A stretch of DNA of 64,000 nucleotides from Betaproteobacteria bacterium (GCA_013298765.1 JAAFJA010000011.1:92228-156227); one strand, 5' to 3'. Positions 25,475 to 34,363 are shown, counted from the stretch's first letter. Notes: generated from the sequence alone by a model not told the origin. Program-made: numbers and translations.

Positions 25475-27244
25475 ATGCAAAAAACCATACAACGACTTCT
25501 CGTTGCAGTTACCTGCTCTATCGCACTTACGGGGCACATTGCAATTTCTATCGCCGCGCCCGGCGATCTGCGGAAGAGCTTCGCTATCGGCGGTGTTGAG
25601 CGCACGCCGCCGGCCGAACCAGATACCGACGACGAAATGAGCGCATTTACGTCGCTCGCTAATGGTGACATTTTCGCAGCCGGTACATGTAGAACGAACG
25701 TGATATCTGGCTCGTACGCCTCGCAATTTTGTGTTCGTAAGTACCGCGCGAACGGTTTACGAGATGAAAGCTTCGGAGCGGCCGGCGTAGTTTTTCCTTT
25801 TGTTGCAGCGAACATATCTAGCAGTGGCGCGACCCATATAGCAGTCACGGAATCGAGTCACATACTTGCGACGGGATGGTGTCGCGGCGCCTCGGTCGGT
25901 CAGAGCTTCTGCACAGTGAAGTTATCTCTAGGTGGTATCGCCGACACAACATTTGGCCAAGGCGGTCGGATGATTTTGTCGGCTCACACGTATTTCGGCG
26001 TCACTGCATCGCGCGGCTACTCAAGCGCGGACAAATTACATCTTCTGCCGAATGGACGCTTCATCCTTGCGGGAACTTGCAGCCAAGACGAGTCAGATTT
26101 GACTCCCAAATTGTGCATGACACGCCATCTCTCGAGCGGCGCACTCGATGCGACGTTCGGTTCGGGCGGCGCATTGTCGTCGCCCTTTGGAGCTTCAAGC
26201 AACGACGTTGTCACCAGCATTGTCATCGCCTCAAACGGAACAATAGTGATTGTTGGCACGAATGCGGATGCAGGCTACGCAAAGGCATTCAGTGCAAACG
26301 GAAATGTTCACTCCTCTTTCGGCACACAAGGTACGATTCGATTGATCGACGTCTTCCCAGCGGATTCGCCCAGCCTGCCAACGGGAAATGCCATCGCGTA
26401 CACGAGTGGGGTGTTGCTGCTGACAGCAGGCTGCGCGTCTGGTTCAACAACATCCTATGCGCAGTGTGTATTTGCACTCGATTTAGCGAGCGGAGCTAGA
26501 GTCGACGGTTTTGGAAATCAGGGGACGGCGAAATTCTCCGGAAATACTGCGCATGACTTCTTCGATGGACACCTCGCATTGCGGCAGGACGGGCAACTCG
26601 TTTTAAACGGGATATGCGCCGAACGTCCGGTCGCTAATCCGCAACGTTTTTGCACCGCACTCCTCACCGCGAACGGCCTCTTTGAACCGGCTTTCGGCGA
26701 GAACATAATCGCCGTGGCTTACGGCACAGAAAGTGGTGGTTACATGTCGCGCGCATTCGGAGGGGCATTTAACAATGCTGGCGCATTTACGATGGGTGGC
26801 ACCTGTTATCTCCCACTACCGTCACGCGATAGAGGCTTTTGTCTCGCCCAATTTCACACGCGTCAAGATCGCTTCGATTTAGATGATGACAACGAGACAC
26901 TTGCGGAGACCGACGGTCTGCTGCTGATTCGATATCTGATGGGGTTTACCCAGCAGTCACTGACGAGCGGCGCGCTTGGGCAATTTGCGTCACGTTCATC
27001 GCCCGATGACATCGCGAGCTATCTCCGATCTCGTAGCGCAGCTTACCCAAACTGCGGCACGAGCGTTGTCGGTGCGCCCAATGGTACGAGCGCGACGCTT
27101 GACGGTCTAGTGTTGTTAAGAGCGATGCTCGGACTTACCGGCAACGCAGTAACGAATGGAATCAATTTCCCGCAAGACACACAGCGAACTTCTTGGTCGG
27201 CGATTAAGACGCATTTGGTTTCAAGTTGCGGCCTAATGCTCTAG
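25475..27244 (+). CDS. Secreted delta-60-repeat propeller with duplicated dockerin-like tail, paralogue 4
   Basis: 589 residues from ATG 25475 (an in-frame TTG lies at 25466). A signal peptide (IQRLLVAVTCSIALTGHIAISIAA) precedes seven repeats; six have Cys pairs, while repeat 4 (IVIVGTNADAGYAKAF) has none. The tail (466-589) has two dockerin-like halves: FDLDDDNETLAETDGLLLIRYLMGF and a second with a degraded Ca loop followed by TLDGLVLLRAMLGLTGNAVTNG, ending LVSSCG. It is separated from paralogues 1-3 by about 5 kb of housekeeping genes and stands alone, so it may have been moved or left behind by rearrangement. Function unknown. Confidence 0.83.
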   Translation: MQKTIQRLLVAVTCSIALTGHIAISIAAPGDLRKSFAIGGVERTPPAEPDTDDEMSAFTSLANGDIFAAGTCRTNVISGSYASQFCVRKYRANGLRDESFGAAGVVFPFVAANISSSGATHIAVTESSHILATGWCRGASVGQSFCTVKLSLGGIADTTFGQGGRMILSAHTYFGVTASRGYSSADKLHLLPNGRFILAGTCSQDESDLTPKLCMTRHLSSGALDATFGSGGALSSPFGASSNDVVTSIVIASNGTIVIVGTNADAGYAKAFSANGNVHSSFGTQGTIRLIDVFPADSPSLPTGNAIAYTSGVLLLTAGCASGSTTSYAQCVFALDLASGARVDGFGNQGTAKFSGNTAHDFFDGHLALRQDGQLVLNGICAERPVANPQRFCTALLTANGLFEPAFGENIIAVAYGTESGGYMSRAFGGAFNNAGAFTMGGTCYLPLPSRDRGFCLAQFHTRQDRFDLDDDNETLAETDGLLLIRYLMGFTQQSLTSGALGQFASRSSPDDIASYLRSRSAAYPNCGTSVVGAPNGTSATLDGLVLLRAMLGLTGNAVTNGINFPQDTQRTSWSAIKTHLVSSCGLML

Positions 27245-27416
27245 ATAAAAGTCAACGCAGCAAGCGCGAACTCAGCTCGCTCGTCGCCGCGCAATCCAAA
27301 CGGAATCGACAGCATGCGGAGGCAGGCGGGTACTTGGACGAATCGATCCTCACGCAGAATCATAGAGGCATCGCTACGACTTGATAGACGAAGTCTCCAA
27401 GATCGTATTTCCCCCC

Positions 27417-27444
27417 TTGCTACATGGCGCTACCGCGCTATAGT
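27417..27444 (+). promoter_or_regulatory. Putative sigma70 promoter for the binding-protein gene
   Basis: TTGCTA (27417-27422), 16-bp spacer, TATAGT (27439-27444), followed 50 bp later by the ATG with an AAGGAG Shine-Dalgarno at 27483-27488. Confidence 0.5.
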
Positions 27445-27493
27445 GGAAACGATGGCGGCATAGAGCTACGCCGAAAGAATACAAGGAGAGACA

Positions 27494-28522
27494 ATGAAAC
27501 TGAAATTACTCGCGACCGCAATGGTCGCGGCAGCGCTTTCTTCGCCGCACGTATCGGCGCAAGATAAAGGCAACCTAAACATCTATTGTTCGATGCAGTT
27601 GGAATGGTGCCAGCTTGCGGGCAACGAATTTCAGAAACAAACTGGCATTAAGGTCAACGTGTCGCACAAAGGCTCTGGCGAGACCTTTGCGCAGATCAAA
27701 GCCGAAGCAAGCAACCCGAAGGGCGACGTGTGGTTCGGCGGCACCGGTGACCCGCATCTGCAAGCGGCGGAGGAAAACCTGACCGAGGTTTATCAGTCGC
27801 CGATGATGAAAGATCTGCATCCGTGGGCCACTTTCCAGGCTCAAATCGCTGGCTTCAAAACAGTGGGAATCTATGCGGGTGCGCTAGGCTTCGGGTTTAA
27901 CACCGAGTTGCTCGCGAAGAAAAAAATCGAAGCGCCAAAGTGCTGGGCTGATCTGATCAAGCCTGAGCTCAAGGGCGACGTGCAAATGGCGAACCCTGCG
28001 GCATCGGGTACCGCCTACACGGCGCTCGCCACGCTTGTGCAAGTGATGGGTGAAGACAAAGCGTTCGAGTATTTGAAGGCGCTTCATCGAAACATCTCGC
28101 AGTACCCGCGCTCCGGCACGGGCCCCGTGAAAGCGGCGGCACGCGGCGAAACAGCGGTGAGCGTTTCATTCATGCACGACGTCCCTGGCGAGCAAAAGAA
28201 CGGCTTTCCTGTAGGTATGAGCGCACCGTGCGAAGGCACAGGCTATGAAGTCGGCTCAATGTCGATCATGAAGGGCGCGCGCAACTTAGAAAATGCGAAG
28301 AAGTTCTACGATTGGGCGCTCACACCCGACGCGCAAAAGCTCGCTGCACAAGCCAAGCAATATCAGTTGCCATCGAACAAAAACGCGCCGCAACCGCCCG
28401 AAGCGCCACGCTTCGCTCAGATGAAACTGATCCAGTACGATTTCAAAAAGTACGGTTCATCCGCAGAGCGCAAACGCTTGCTTGAGAAGTGGGAAAAAGA
28501 AGTGAATTCGATTCCGCGCTAG
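27494..28522 (+). CDS. Periplasmic iron-type ABC substrate-binding protein (orphan)
   Basis: 342 residues with a signal peptide ending VSAQ (1-22). The fold resembles ferric-iron/polyamine-type extracellular solute-binding proteins: NIYCSMQLEWCQL, GSGETFAQIKAEASNPKGDVWFGGTGD, and GYEVGSMSIMKGARNLENAKKFYDWALTPDAQ. The pair of cysteines in YCSMQLEWC is unusual for FbpA proteins. No permease or ATPase gene is adjacent, so it must work with a transporter elsewhere. An isolated transcription unit is supported by a promoter before it and a terminator after it. Ferric iron is likely but phosphonate-type substrates are possible. Confidence 0.82.
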   Translation: MKLKLLATAMVAAALSSPHVSAQDKGNLNIYCSMQLEWCQLAGNEFQKQTGIKVNVSHKGSGETFAQIKAEASNPKGDVWFGGTGDPHLQAAEENLTEVYQSPMMKDLHPWATFQAQIAGFKTVGIYAGALGFGFNTELLAKKKIEAPKCWADLIKPELKGDVQMANPAASGTAYTALATLVQVMGEDKAFEYLKALHRNISQYPRSGTGPVKAAARGETAVSVSFMHDVPGEQKNGFPVGMSAPCEGTGYEVGSMSIMKGARNLENAKKFYDWALTPDAQKLAAQAKQYQLPSNKNAPQPPEAPRFAQMKLIQYDFKKYGSSAERKRLLEKWEKEVNSIPR

Positions 28523-28552
28523 CGCAGTTTCGGCTGCGACTATCCCGCTTAA

Positions 28553-28580
28553 CGCCCGATAAAATCGGGCGTTTTGTTTT
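28553..28580 (+). terminator. Intrinsic terminator
   Basis: CGCCCGAT-AAA-ATCGGGCG stem followed by TTTTGTTTT, 30 bp after the binding-protein stop codon. Confidence 0.9.
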
Positions 28581-28617
28581 CTTTATCTTCTTAGTGGATT
28601 TCGCCATTTATCGCATC

Positions 28618-28640
28618 TAGCCCCGATGTAATATGGGCTA
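28618..28640. promoter_or_regulatory. Palindrome TAGCCC-N11-GGGCTA, intergenic copy
   Basis: Perfect 6-bp arms with 11-bp AT-rich centre, as at 523-545. It lies between convergent genes rather than in an obvious promoter, which weakens a simple operator reading. Confidence 0.35.
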
Positions 28641-28737
28641 TCACAGAAAGCTTGAGCTACAGCTGCGCTAATATTCGCCGATGCTCCACTTGCATAAGTT
28701 AAACGTCGGCTGCGGCAGAAGGCTACACAGGAGTTTG

Positions 28738-28779
28738 CGCCGCCGAAGTTTTTAAAGGCGAGGATTTCGCTCGGCGGCG
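28738..28779. other. Strong hairpin in noncoding DNA
   Basis: CGCCGCCGA (28738-28746) pairs perfectly with TCGGCGGCG (28771-28779) around a 24-nt loop that itself contains GCGA/TCGC. It lies just beyond the 3' end of the ABC ATPase gene (minus strand). No T-run follows. Possible structured RNA or factor-dependent 3' end. Confidence 0.4.
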
Positions 28780-28833
28780 ACCGTGTCGATTAGCGCCCTG
28801 GGATGCCAAGCAAGCGGAAGGCTCGTGCGTCGG

Positions 28834-29568
28834 TCACAGCATGCGCTCAACCTGGGTCTCGTAGCACTCACTCAGTTGCTCATTGGTGAGCACCGAGCGC
28901 GGATCGCCGAACGCCATTGCGGTGCCACGGCGAAGCAGAAGCACTTGATCCGCAATCGCAATTGCGTCTTGTGGCTCGTGGGTGGAAAACACGATGGCCC
29001 ACCGCCGCGCGGTAGCCACCTGACGCAGCAAACGCAACACAAAATCACGCTGTGCGAGATCAAGATGCGCGAGCGGTTCATCAAGCAACCAAAGCGAATT
29101 GGGCGCGTCGCCCAGCTGGTAAAGCGAGCGCGCAATTTGCACACGCAACAACTCACCGGACGACAGCGACGCTGCATCGCGGTTCATCCACTGAGCGGCG
29201 TGGCATTCATCTAGCGCACGCAATACGCCCTCGCAATCCGGTTCGAGGAATGGTCGGCCGAGCGACACAAAATCAAAAACAGACAATGAAAATGCAAGCG
29301 GTGGCTCCACAGCATTTAGCGCTCGCACTTCCGCGAGCGATTCCGCCACGTAAACGCCAAGCGGCTGACCATTTACTTCAATCACGCCGGATGTCGCCTC
29401 GAACTCATTTGCGAGCGCACCCAGCAGCGTGCTTTTGCCAGCACCGTTTGCACCCAGAAGCGCCAGCACTTCGCCAGCGCGAAGCGAAAACGAGAGCGAA
29501 TCAATCAAGTGGCTTTGATTGCGAACGACGCTTAGCGCCTGCACGTTCAGCACTGCAGGTTGACTCAT
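28834..29568 (-). CDS. Heme/cobalamin-type ABC transporter ATPase (FecE/BtuD/HmuV family)
   Basis: 244-residue ATPase of the type II metal-chelate importer family. Walker A is GANGAGKST, the signature is LSSGELLRVQIARSL and Walker B WLLDEPLAHLD; the switch His is in STHEPQDAIAIA. The start overlaps the permease stop by 4 nt (ATGA), showing that the two are co-translated. Substrate may be heme, cobalamin or an Fe-siderophore. No periplasmic binding protein or TonB receptor lies nearby, and no cobalamin riboswitch was recognised upstream of the operon. Confidence 0.85.
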   Translation of the reverse strand: MSQPAVLNVQALSVVRNQSHLIDSLSFSLRAGEVLALLGANGAGKSTLLGALANEFEATSGVIEVNGQPLGVYVAESLAEVRALNAVEPPLAFSLSVFDFVSLGRPFLEPDCEGVLRALDECHAAQWMNRDAASLSSGELLRVQIARSLYQLGDAPNSLWLLDEPLAHLDLAQRDFVLRLLRQVATARRWAIVFSTHEPQDAIAIADQVLLLRRGTAMAFGDPRSVLTNEQLSECYETQVERML

Positions 29569-30539
29569 GCGCGCTCAGCCTTCAATCGCGCGCTATTCAC
29601 CACGAGCGCAACCAAAATGGGAACGCCGATAAACGATGTGATCGCACCCACGGGCAACTCTGCGGGCGAGGCGAGTCCGCGCGCGAGCACATCGGCGATA
29701 ACGCACAGCAGCGCACCGATGACCGCCGCCAGGGGCAGCACCCGCGACGGTTGCGCGCCAACCAGCAAGCGCGCGATATGCGGCCCCGCGAGCCCGACAA
29801 ACGCGATACTGCCGCAGAACGCCGTCACGATCGCGACGGCGAACGCACAAGCGATAGCAACGCGTGCACGTAACCCGCGAAGCGATACGCCGAGCGTTTT
29901 CGCAGTGCGCTCCCCGAGCGCGAGCGCGCCCAGTGAACGTGCGTCGCGGAACAGCATCACAATCGCAAGCAAAGAGGCAGTGCACATTGCGATCACCGCG
30001 CCCCAGGATTGATTGGAGAAGCTCCCAAGCATCCAGAAAGCGAGTGTACGAAGTTGCGCTTCTGTCGCAAGCGAAGTCACCAACGCGAGCCCGGCTGCGC
30101 AAGCGGCGTTGAGGGCAACACCCATGAGCAGCAGTTGGGCGGTTGCGCCGTGGTGCTGTCGTTGAACGAGGGCGAGTAAGGCAAACATCGCAACGCCTGC
30201 GCCGATGAGAGCGCCTGGCCAAAGCGAAAAAGACACGCTGCTCGATATGAAAACGAGCGATAGTGCCGCACCGAGCGCTGCAGCGGTGGGAACACCAAGT
30301 AATCCGGGTTCTGCTAGCGCATTGCGGAAAAGTGACTGCATTGCCGCACCGGCAACGCCAAAGCACGCCCCGGCGGCGAGCGCGGCAAGCAGACGCGGTG
30401 CGCGCAGAGATAGCAGCACCGAGCGCTCGGTCTCGCTCAAGTTTCCGCTCAAGATATCCGCTAAGCCGATGGGGTACGTCCCAATCGCTAGCGAGCATAC
30501 GCTGACAACAAGAAGCGCGAGTGAGGCAACCAATATCAT
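29565..30539 (-). CDS. FecCD/BtuC-type ABC transporter permease
   Basis: About 324 residues from the ATG at 30539; the frame opens further upstream (30650), but that part is Arg-rich and overlaps the preceding gene. Around ten TM helices are visible. Family blocks: SLRAPRLLAALAAGACFGVAGAAMQSLFRNALAEPGLLGV, GSIAFVGLAGPHIARLLVG and PAELPVGAITSFIGVPILVAL. This is the membrane half of an iron-siderophore, heme or vitamin B12 importer. It lies 37 bp after the alpha/beta hydrolase gene and overlaps the ATPase gene. Confidence 0.87.
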   Translation of the reverse strand: MILVASLALLVVSVCSLAIGTYPIGLADILSGNLSETERSVLLSLRAPRLLAALAAGACFGVAGAAMQSLFRNALAEPGLLGVPTAAALGAALSLVFISSSVSFSLWPGALIGAGVAMFALLALVQRQHHGATAQLLLMGVALNAACAAGLALVTSLATEAQLRTLAFWMLGSFSNQSWGAVIAMCTASLLAIVMLFRDARSLGALALGERTAKTLGVSLRGLRARVAIACAFAVAIVTAFCGSIAFVGLAGPHIARLLVGAQPSRVLPLAAVIGALLCVIADVLARGLASPAELPVGAITSFIGVPILVALVVNSARLKAERA

Positions 30540-30576
30540 TTTCGCAAATGATCGCGAACGACTTCGAAGCGCGGGT

Positions 30577-31500
30577 TCAACGAGCAAGATGCGCCTCAAC
30601 CAGGGCCGCGACCTCCTCCGGCTTGTCGTGCTGAAGCATGTGCCCTGCACCGTTCACAACCGTGAATTCAATATCGCGAAACGCCGCGAGCCGAGATGCA
30701 AAAGTGCCGATTGCATGCCCTTCGCGCGCGCTCGGGACCACCGTGTCGTCGGTGTAGCCATTCCATAGCTTTGCTTCTGATTCGCTTGCGCCGATCCAAA
30801 GCGTCGGTGCAGTTACCTCATTCCAAATCGAGATAACCTCTTCAAGGCGATACACGCTCGGGAATGGAAGTTTGTGCGCGGGGTCTGCGCGCAAATGCCA
30901 GCGCCCGTCGCCCCGAGCTTCAGCCCAGTGCATCGCGAGCCAGGAAGCGCGCTCCCGAGTGAGGCGCGGATTGTTCTTCTGCAGGCGATCCGCAACCGCA
31001 TCAGCAGACGCGTAAGTCGAAAGCGTTGGCGGCACTTTGCTCGCATCGAGCCACTTTCGGTACGCGTTTGGCGCTTTCGACGCGCTCGAATTCGGAATCC
31101 CGAACCCATCAAGCGAGATCAGTTTACGAACGCGCTGTGGCCGGATGCCCGCGTAGATCGAGCAAACATTTCCACCCAAACTGTGTCCCACCAGATGCAC
31201 CGGAACATTCGGGCTCACGTGATCGATTACCGCTTCTAAATCGGCAACATACTCCGCAAACCAATAGCCACCCGCCGCTTCGCGCGTCCATTCAGTGCCG
31301 CCATAGCCGCGCTGATCTGGGGCAACCACATGCCAATCTCTTTTCAGCGCATCCACCAAAAACTGGAACGATGCGCCCACGTCCATCCAGCCGTGAAGCA
31401 TGATGACAATGGGAGCATCACTGCTGCCCCAATGACGAAGACTTATGCGATGGCCGCGAAGTGCGACCTGTTCGATTCGTGATACTTTTTCTGCGACCAT
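30577..31500 (-). CDS. Alpha/beta hydrolase
   Basis: About 307 residues from ATG 31500, chosen because MVAEKVSRIEQ leads straight into the fold. Visible features: oxyanion block MLHGWMDVGASFQFL, nucleophile elbow GHSLGGN, and the late His in VNGAGHMLQHDKPEEV. An acid residue is expected after the WIGASESEA strand. This resembles esterase/haloalkane-dehalogenase-like hydrolases; the substrate is unknown. It is the first gene of a probable operon with the FecCD-type permease and ATPase, but whether it processes the imported chelate is only inference. Confidence 0.8.
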   Translation of the reverse strand: MVAEKVSRIEQVALRGHRISLRHWGSSDAPIVIMLHGWMDVGASFQFLVDALKRDWHVVAPDQRGYGGTEWTREAAGGYWFAEYVADLEAVIDHVSPNVPVHLVGHSLGGNVCSIYAGIRPQRVRKLISLDGFGIPNSSASKAPNAYRKWLDASKVPPTLSTYASADAVADRLQKNNPRLTRERASWLAMHWAEARGDGRWHLRADPAHKLPFPSVYRLEEVISIWNEVTAPTLWIGASESEAKLWNGYTDDTVVPSAREGHAIGTFASRLAAFRDIEFTVVNGAGHMLQHDKPEEVAALVEAHLAR

Positions 31501-31593
31501 GAGCGAAGCGTAGCAGCGAAGTGGAACTGCTGAGCGCAGAATCGCACAAATCAAAGACAATGCCTGCACAATAATTTTGCTCAGGAGGCAATC

Positions 31594-32592
31594 TTGAAAT
31601 CACAAACGAATCTCGCGTTACGCGCTTCCCTGGTCGCATTCGGTATCGGCTTGATCGCCACCACTGCATCCTCACAAGTACCAGCAACGGCGGCCAGTTG
31701 GCCCGCAAAGCCAGTCACCATCGTCGTGCCCTTCCCCGCAGGCGGCGGCACGGATGCCTTCGCGCGGCCGCTCTCGGCGCACCTTACAAAAGCGCTCGGC
31801 CAGAATTTCGTGATTGACAATCGCGGCGGCGCGGGCGGCACCCTCGGTGCGGGCGTTGCGGCAAAAGCGGCGCCGGATGGCTACACATTTTTCATGGGGG
31901 CGGTGCATCACGCAATCGCGCCGTCGCTGTATCCGAAGCTCGATTACGACATCGAAAAGAGTTTCGTTCCCGTGGCGCTTGTGTCATCGGTGCCACAGGT
32001 GATCGTGGTCAATCCGCAACGCGTTCCAGCGAACGATTTGAAGGGCTTCATCGAAGCGGCAAAGAAAGCGGATGGAAAAATGAATTACGGCTCCGCTGGC
32101 AATGGCTCATCGCATCATCTGGCGGGCGAGCTTTTTAATGCGGCGGCCGGTGTGAAGATTCAACACATTCCGTACAAAGGCGCAGGCCCCGCATTGACTG
32201 ATTTGGTCGGCGGACAAATCGATGCGATGTTTGACGGGATGGGCTCTTCCGCTGCTCACATTAAGGGCGGGCGTATCAAAGCGCTTGCGGTTGCCGCCGA
32301 TGCACGCGCGCCGGGATTTCCAAACATCCCCACCACCAAAGAGCTGGGCTTGAACTACACGGTTTCGACGTGGTACGGCTTGTGGGCGCCTGCGGGCACG
32401 CCGCCCGCCGTGATTCAAAAGTTCCAAGCGGATTTGCGCAAGGCCTTCGCGTCTGAAGAACTCAAAACCATCTGGAACAGCATTGGCGCAGAAATGCCCG
32501 ATCTTTACGGCGATGCGTTCGGGCGATTTGTGAATGCGGAAATCAAACGCTGGGGCGAAGTGGTGAAATTCTCGGGGGCGAAGCTCGATTAA
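31594..32592 (+). CDS. TctC/Bug family periplasmic solute-binding protein
   Basis: 332 residues. The start is a TTG at 31594, five bases after a perfect AGGAGG (31583-31588). A signal peptide (1-~28) precedes the typical WPAKPVTIVVPFPAGGGTDAFARPL block and IDNRGGAGGTLGAGVAAKAAPDGYT, both hallmarks of Bordetella-type Bug receptors, which are greatly expanded in Burkholderiales. Other family blocks are MNYGSAGNGSSHHLAGELF and PYKGAGPALTDLVGGQIDAMF. These bind carboxylates for TTT transporters. No TctA/TctB gene is adjacent; the malonyl-CoA synthetase gene that follows hints at malonate, which is inference only. Confidence 0.9.
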   Translation: MKSQTNLALRASLVAFGIGLIATTASSQVPATAASWPAKPVTIVVPFPAGGGTDAFARPLSAHLTKALGQNFVIDNRGGAGGTLGAGVAAKAAPDGYTFFMGAVHHAIAPSLYPKLDYDIEKSFVPVALVSSVPQVIVVNPQRVPANDLKGFIEAAKKADGKMNYGSAGNGSSHHLAGELFNAAAGVKIQHIPYKGAGPALTDLVGGQIDAMFDGMGSSAAHIKGGRIKALAVAADARAPGFPNIPTTKELGLNYTVSTWYGLWAPAGTPPAVIQKFQADLRKAFASEELKTIWNSIGAEMPDLYGDAFGRFVNAEIKRWGEVVKFSGAKLD

Positions 32593-32597
32593 CGAAC

Positions 32598-32617
32598 GGG
32601 CGCGCCAAGTCGCGCCC
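32598..32617 (+). terminator. Weak hairpin after the TctC-type gene
   Basis: GGGCGCG-CCAAGT-CGCGCCC stem followed by a modest T-rich stretch (TCTATTCTT). Probably a weak terminator. Confidence 0.5.
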
Positions 32618-32803
32618 TCTATTCTTCGACGCAGATTACGAAGATTTTTTTGGATTTATGCCGATGTTTCCGCGAGCGCATCTTTCGATGAGTACTGTCA
32701 TCGGCTTAGAACGTTGGGCTCTCGACGCCGTCGACACCTTCAAATAACTCAGCGTAAATCCACAAGAAATCCGCGTAATCTGGGTCAAAACATTCTGAGT
32801 TAA

Positions 32804-34363
32804 ATGAACGCGAACCTCTTCGCCGCAATCGCTGCGGCTTTCCCTGCTGATGTATCCAGAGTCGCCATCGAAATCGCTGATCCTGCCACTGGAATGCTCG
32901 AGCGCAGTGTCACGTGGAGCGAGATCGAATCGCGTACCGCGCAAATTGCTAATCTGCTGGCATCGCTCAACCTAGAGACAGGAGCGCGCGTCGCGGTGCA
33001 AACGGAGAAGAGCGTGGAAGCGCTCATGCTCTATCTCGCGGTGATACGCGCGGGCTATGTGTACCTGCCGCTCAACACGGCGTATCAATCGAGCGAAATC
33101 GAATACTTCGTTGGCAATGCAGAACCTTCAGTGTTCGTATGCGCCCCAAAAAACTTCGCGTGGACAGAGCCGATTGCGCGCGCAAACGGTGTTTCACACG
33201 TATTCACGCTTGACGATCACTCTGTTGCGAACACGGGCACGTTGCTCACTGCAGCTAGCGCGCACTCTTCGACGCATGAAATCGCACAGAGGGCCGACGA
33301 TGATCTCGCGGCCATCCTCTACACGAGCGGCACAACGGGCCGAAGCAAAGGAGCGATGCTTTCTCACAAGAATTTGCGCTCAAACGCGCAAACGTTGGTG
33401 AGCTATTGGGGCTGGACGGCAGACGATGTTTTGATTCATGCCTTACCCATCTTCCATGTGCATGGTCTTTTTGTGGCTAGTCATTGTTTTCTCTTAGCTA
33501 GCGCGAAGTTAATTTGGTTTTCGAAATTTGATCAAAAAGGCGTTGTAGCCCAATTGAAACGGGCGACCGTCTTCATGGGTGTACCCACACTCTACGTGCG
33601 CCTGCTCGCAGAATCGAGCCTGACTCGCGAAGCGTGCAGCAACATGCGGCTCTTCGTCGCTGGCTCCGCACCGCTTTTGATCGAGACTTTCAATGCGTTT
33701 CGCGCGCGGACAGGCCACACGATCCTTGAGCGCTACGGAATGAGCGAAACCAACATGCTTTGCTCTAACCCGTACCTTGCAAGCGATGGCGAGCGTCGCG
33801 GCGGCACCGTCGGCTTCCCTCTTCCCGAGGTGGGCGTTCGGATCACCAACGATGAGGGCAAGCGCTGCGCGGTTGACGATATTGGCGGCATCGAAGTTCG
33901 CGGCCCAAATGTGTTTTCAGGCTACTGGCGGATGCCAGAAAAAACCAAGGAGGAGTTCACCGCCGATGGTTGGTTCAAAACCGGTGACGTCGGCAAGTGT
34001 GATTCGCGCGGCTATTTCACCATTGTCGGGCGCAGCAAAGACCTCATCATTTCCGGCGGCTACAACGTCTATCCGGCGGAAATTGAGAGCTACTTGAATG
34101 AAATGGCGGGCGTCGCGGAAAGCGCTGTCGTCGGCGTGCCGCATCCGGATTTTGGCGAAGCGGTCGTGGCAGTGATCGTTGGAAAATCTGAAGCGGTGCT
34201 CGATTCAGGCGCGATGATCTCAGCGCTCAAATCGCAGATTGCGAATTTCAAAGTACCGAAGCAATTATTCGTGGTTAACGAACTGCCGCGCAACGCGATG
34301 GGAAAGGTACAGAAGAACTTATTGCGCGAGCAACACCGCGCGCTGTTCACGCGAGATACGTGA
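32804..34363 (+). CDS. matB: Malonyl-CoA synthetase-like acyl-CoA ligase
   Basis: 519-residue adenylate-forming enzyme that would activate malonate (or a related acid) with ATP and CoA. Blocks: P-loop-like YTSGTTGRSKGAMLSH, HALPIFHVHGLFVA, ERYGMSETNM, GWFKTGDVG and GRSKDLIISGGYNVYPAEIE, with catalytic Lys in NAMGKVQKN. The start MNANLFAAI and the length (~505-520) agree with MatB. It follows a TctC-type receptor gene in the same direction by about 210 bp. Malonyl-CoA decarboxylase is not in the window. Another short-chain dicarboxylate or fatty acid remains possible. Confidence 0.8.
   Translation: MNANLFAAIAAAFPADVSRVAIEIADPATGMLERSVTWSEIESRTAQIANLLASLNLETGARVAVQTEKSVEALMLYLAVIRAGYVYLPLNTAYQSSEIEYFVGNAEPSVFVCAPKNFAWTEPIARANGVSHVFTLDDHSVANTGTLLTAASAHSSTHEIAQRADDDLAAILYTSGTTGRSKGAMLSHKNLRSNAQTLVSYWGWTADDVLIHALPIFHVHGLFVASHCFLLASAKLIWFSKFDQKGVVAQLKRATVFMGVPTLYVRLLAESSLTREACSNMRLFVAGSAPLLIETFNAFRARTGHTILERYGMSETNMLCSNPYLASDGERRGGTVGFPLPEVGVRITNDEGKRCAVDDIGGIEVRGPNVFSGYWRMPEKTKEEFTADGWFKTGDVGKCDSRGYFTIVGRSKDLIISGGYNVYPAEIESYLNEMAGVAESAVVGVPHPDFGEAVVAVIVGKSEAVLDSGAMISALKSQIANFKVPKQLFVVNELPRNAMGKVQKNLLREQHRALFTRDT

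Noticed and set aside
28650-28833. Possible cobalamin riboswitch near the FecCD-type operon
   Set aside because: It lies at the 3' end of the operon, not upstream, and no B12-box consensus was seen.
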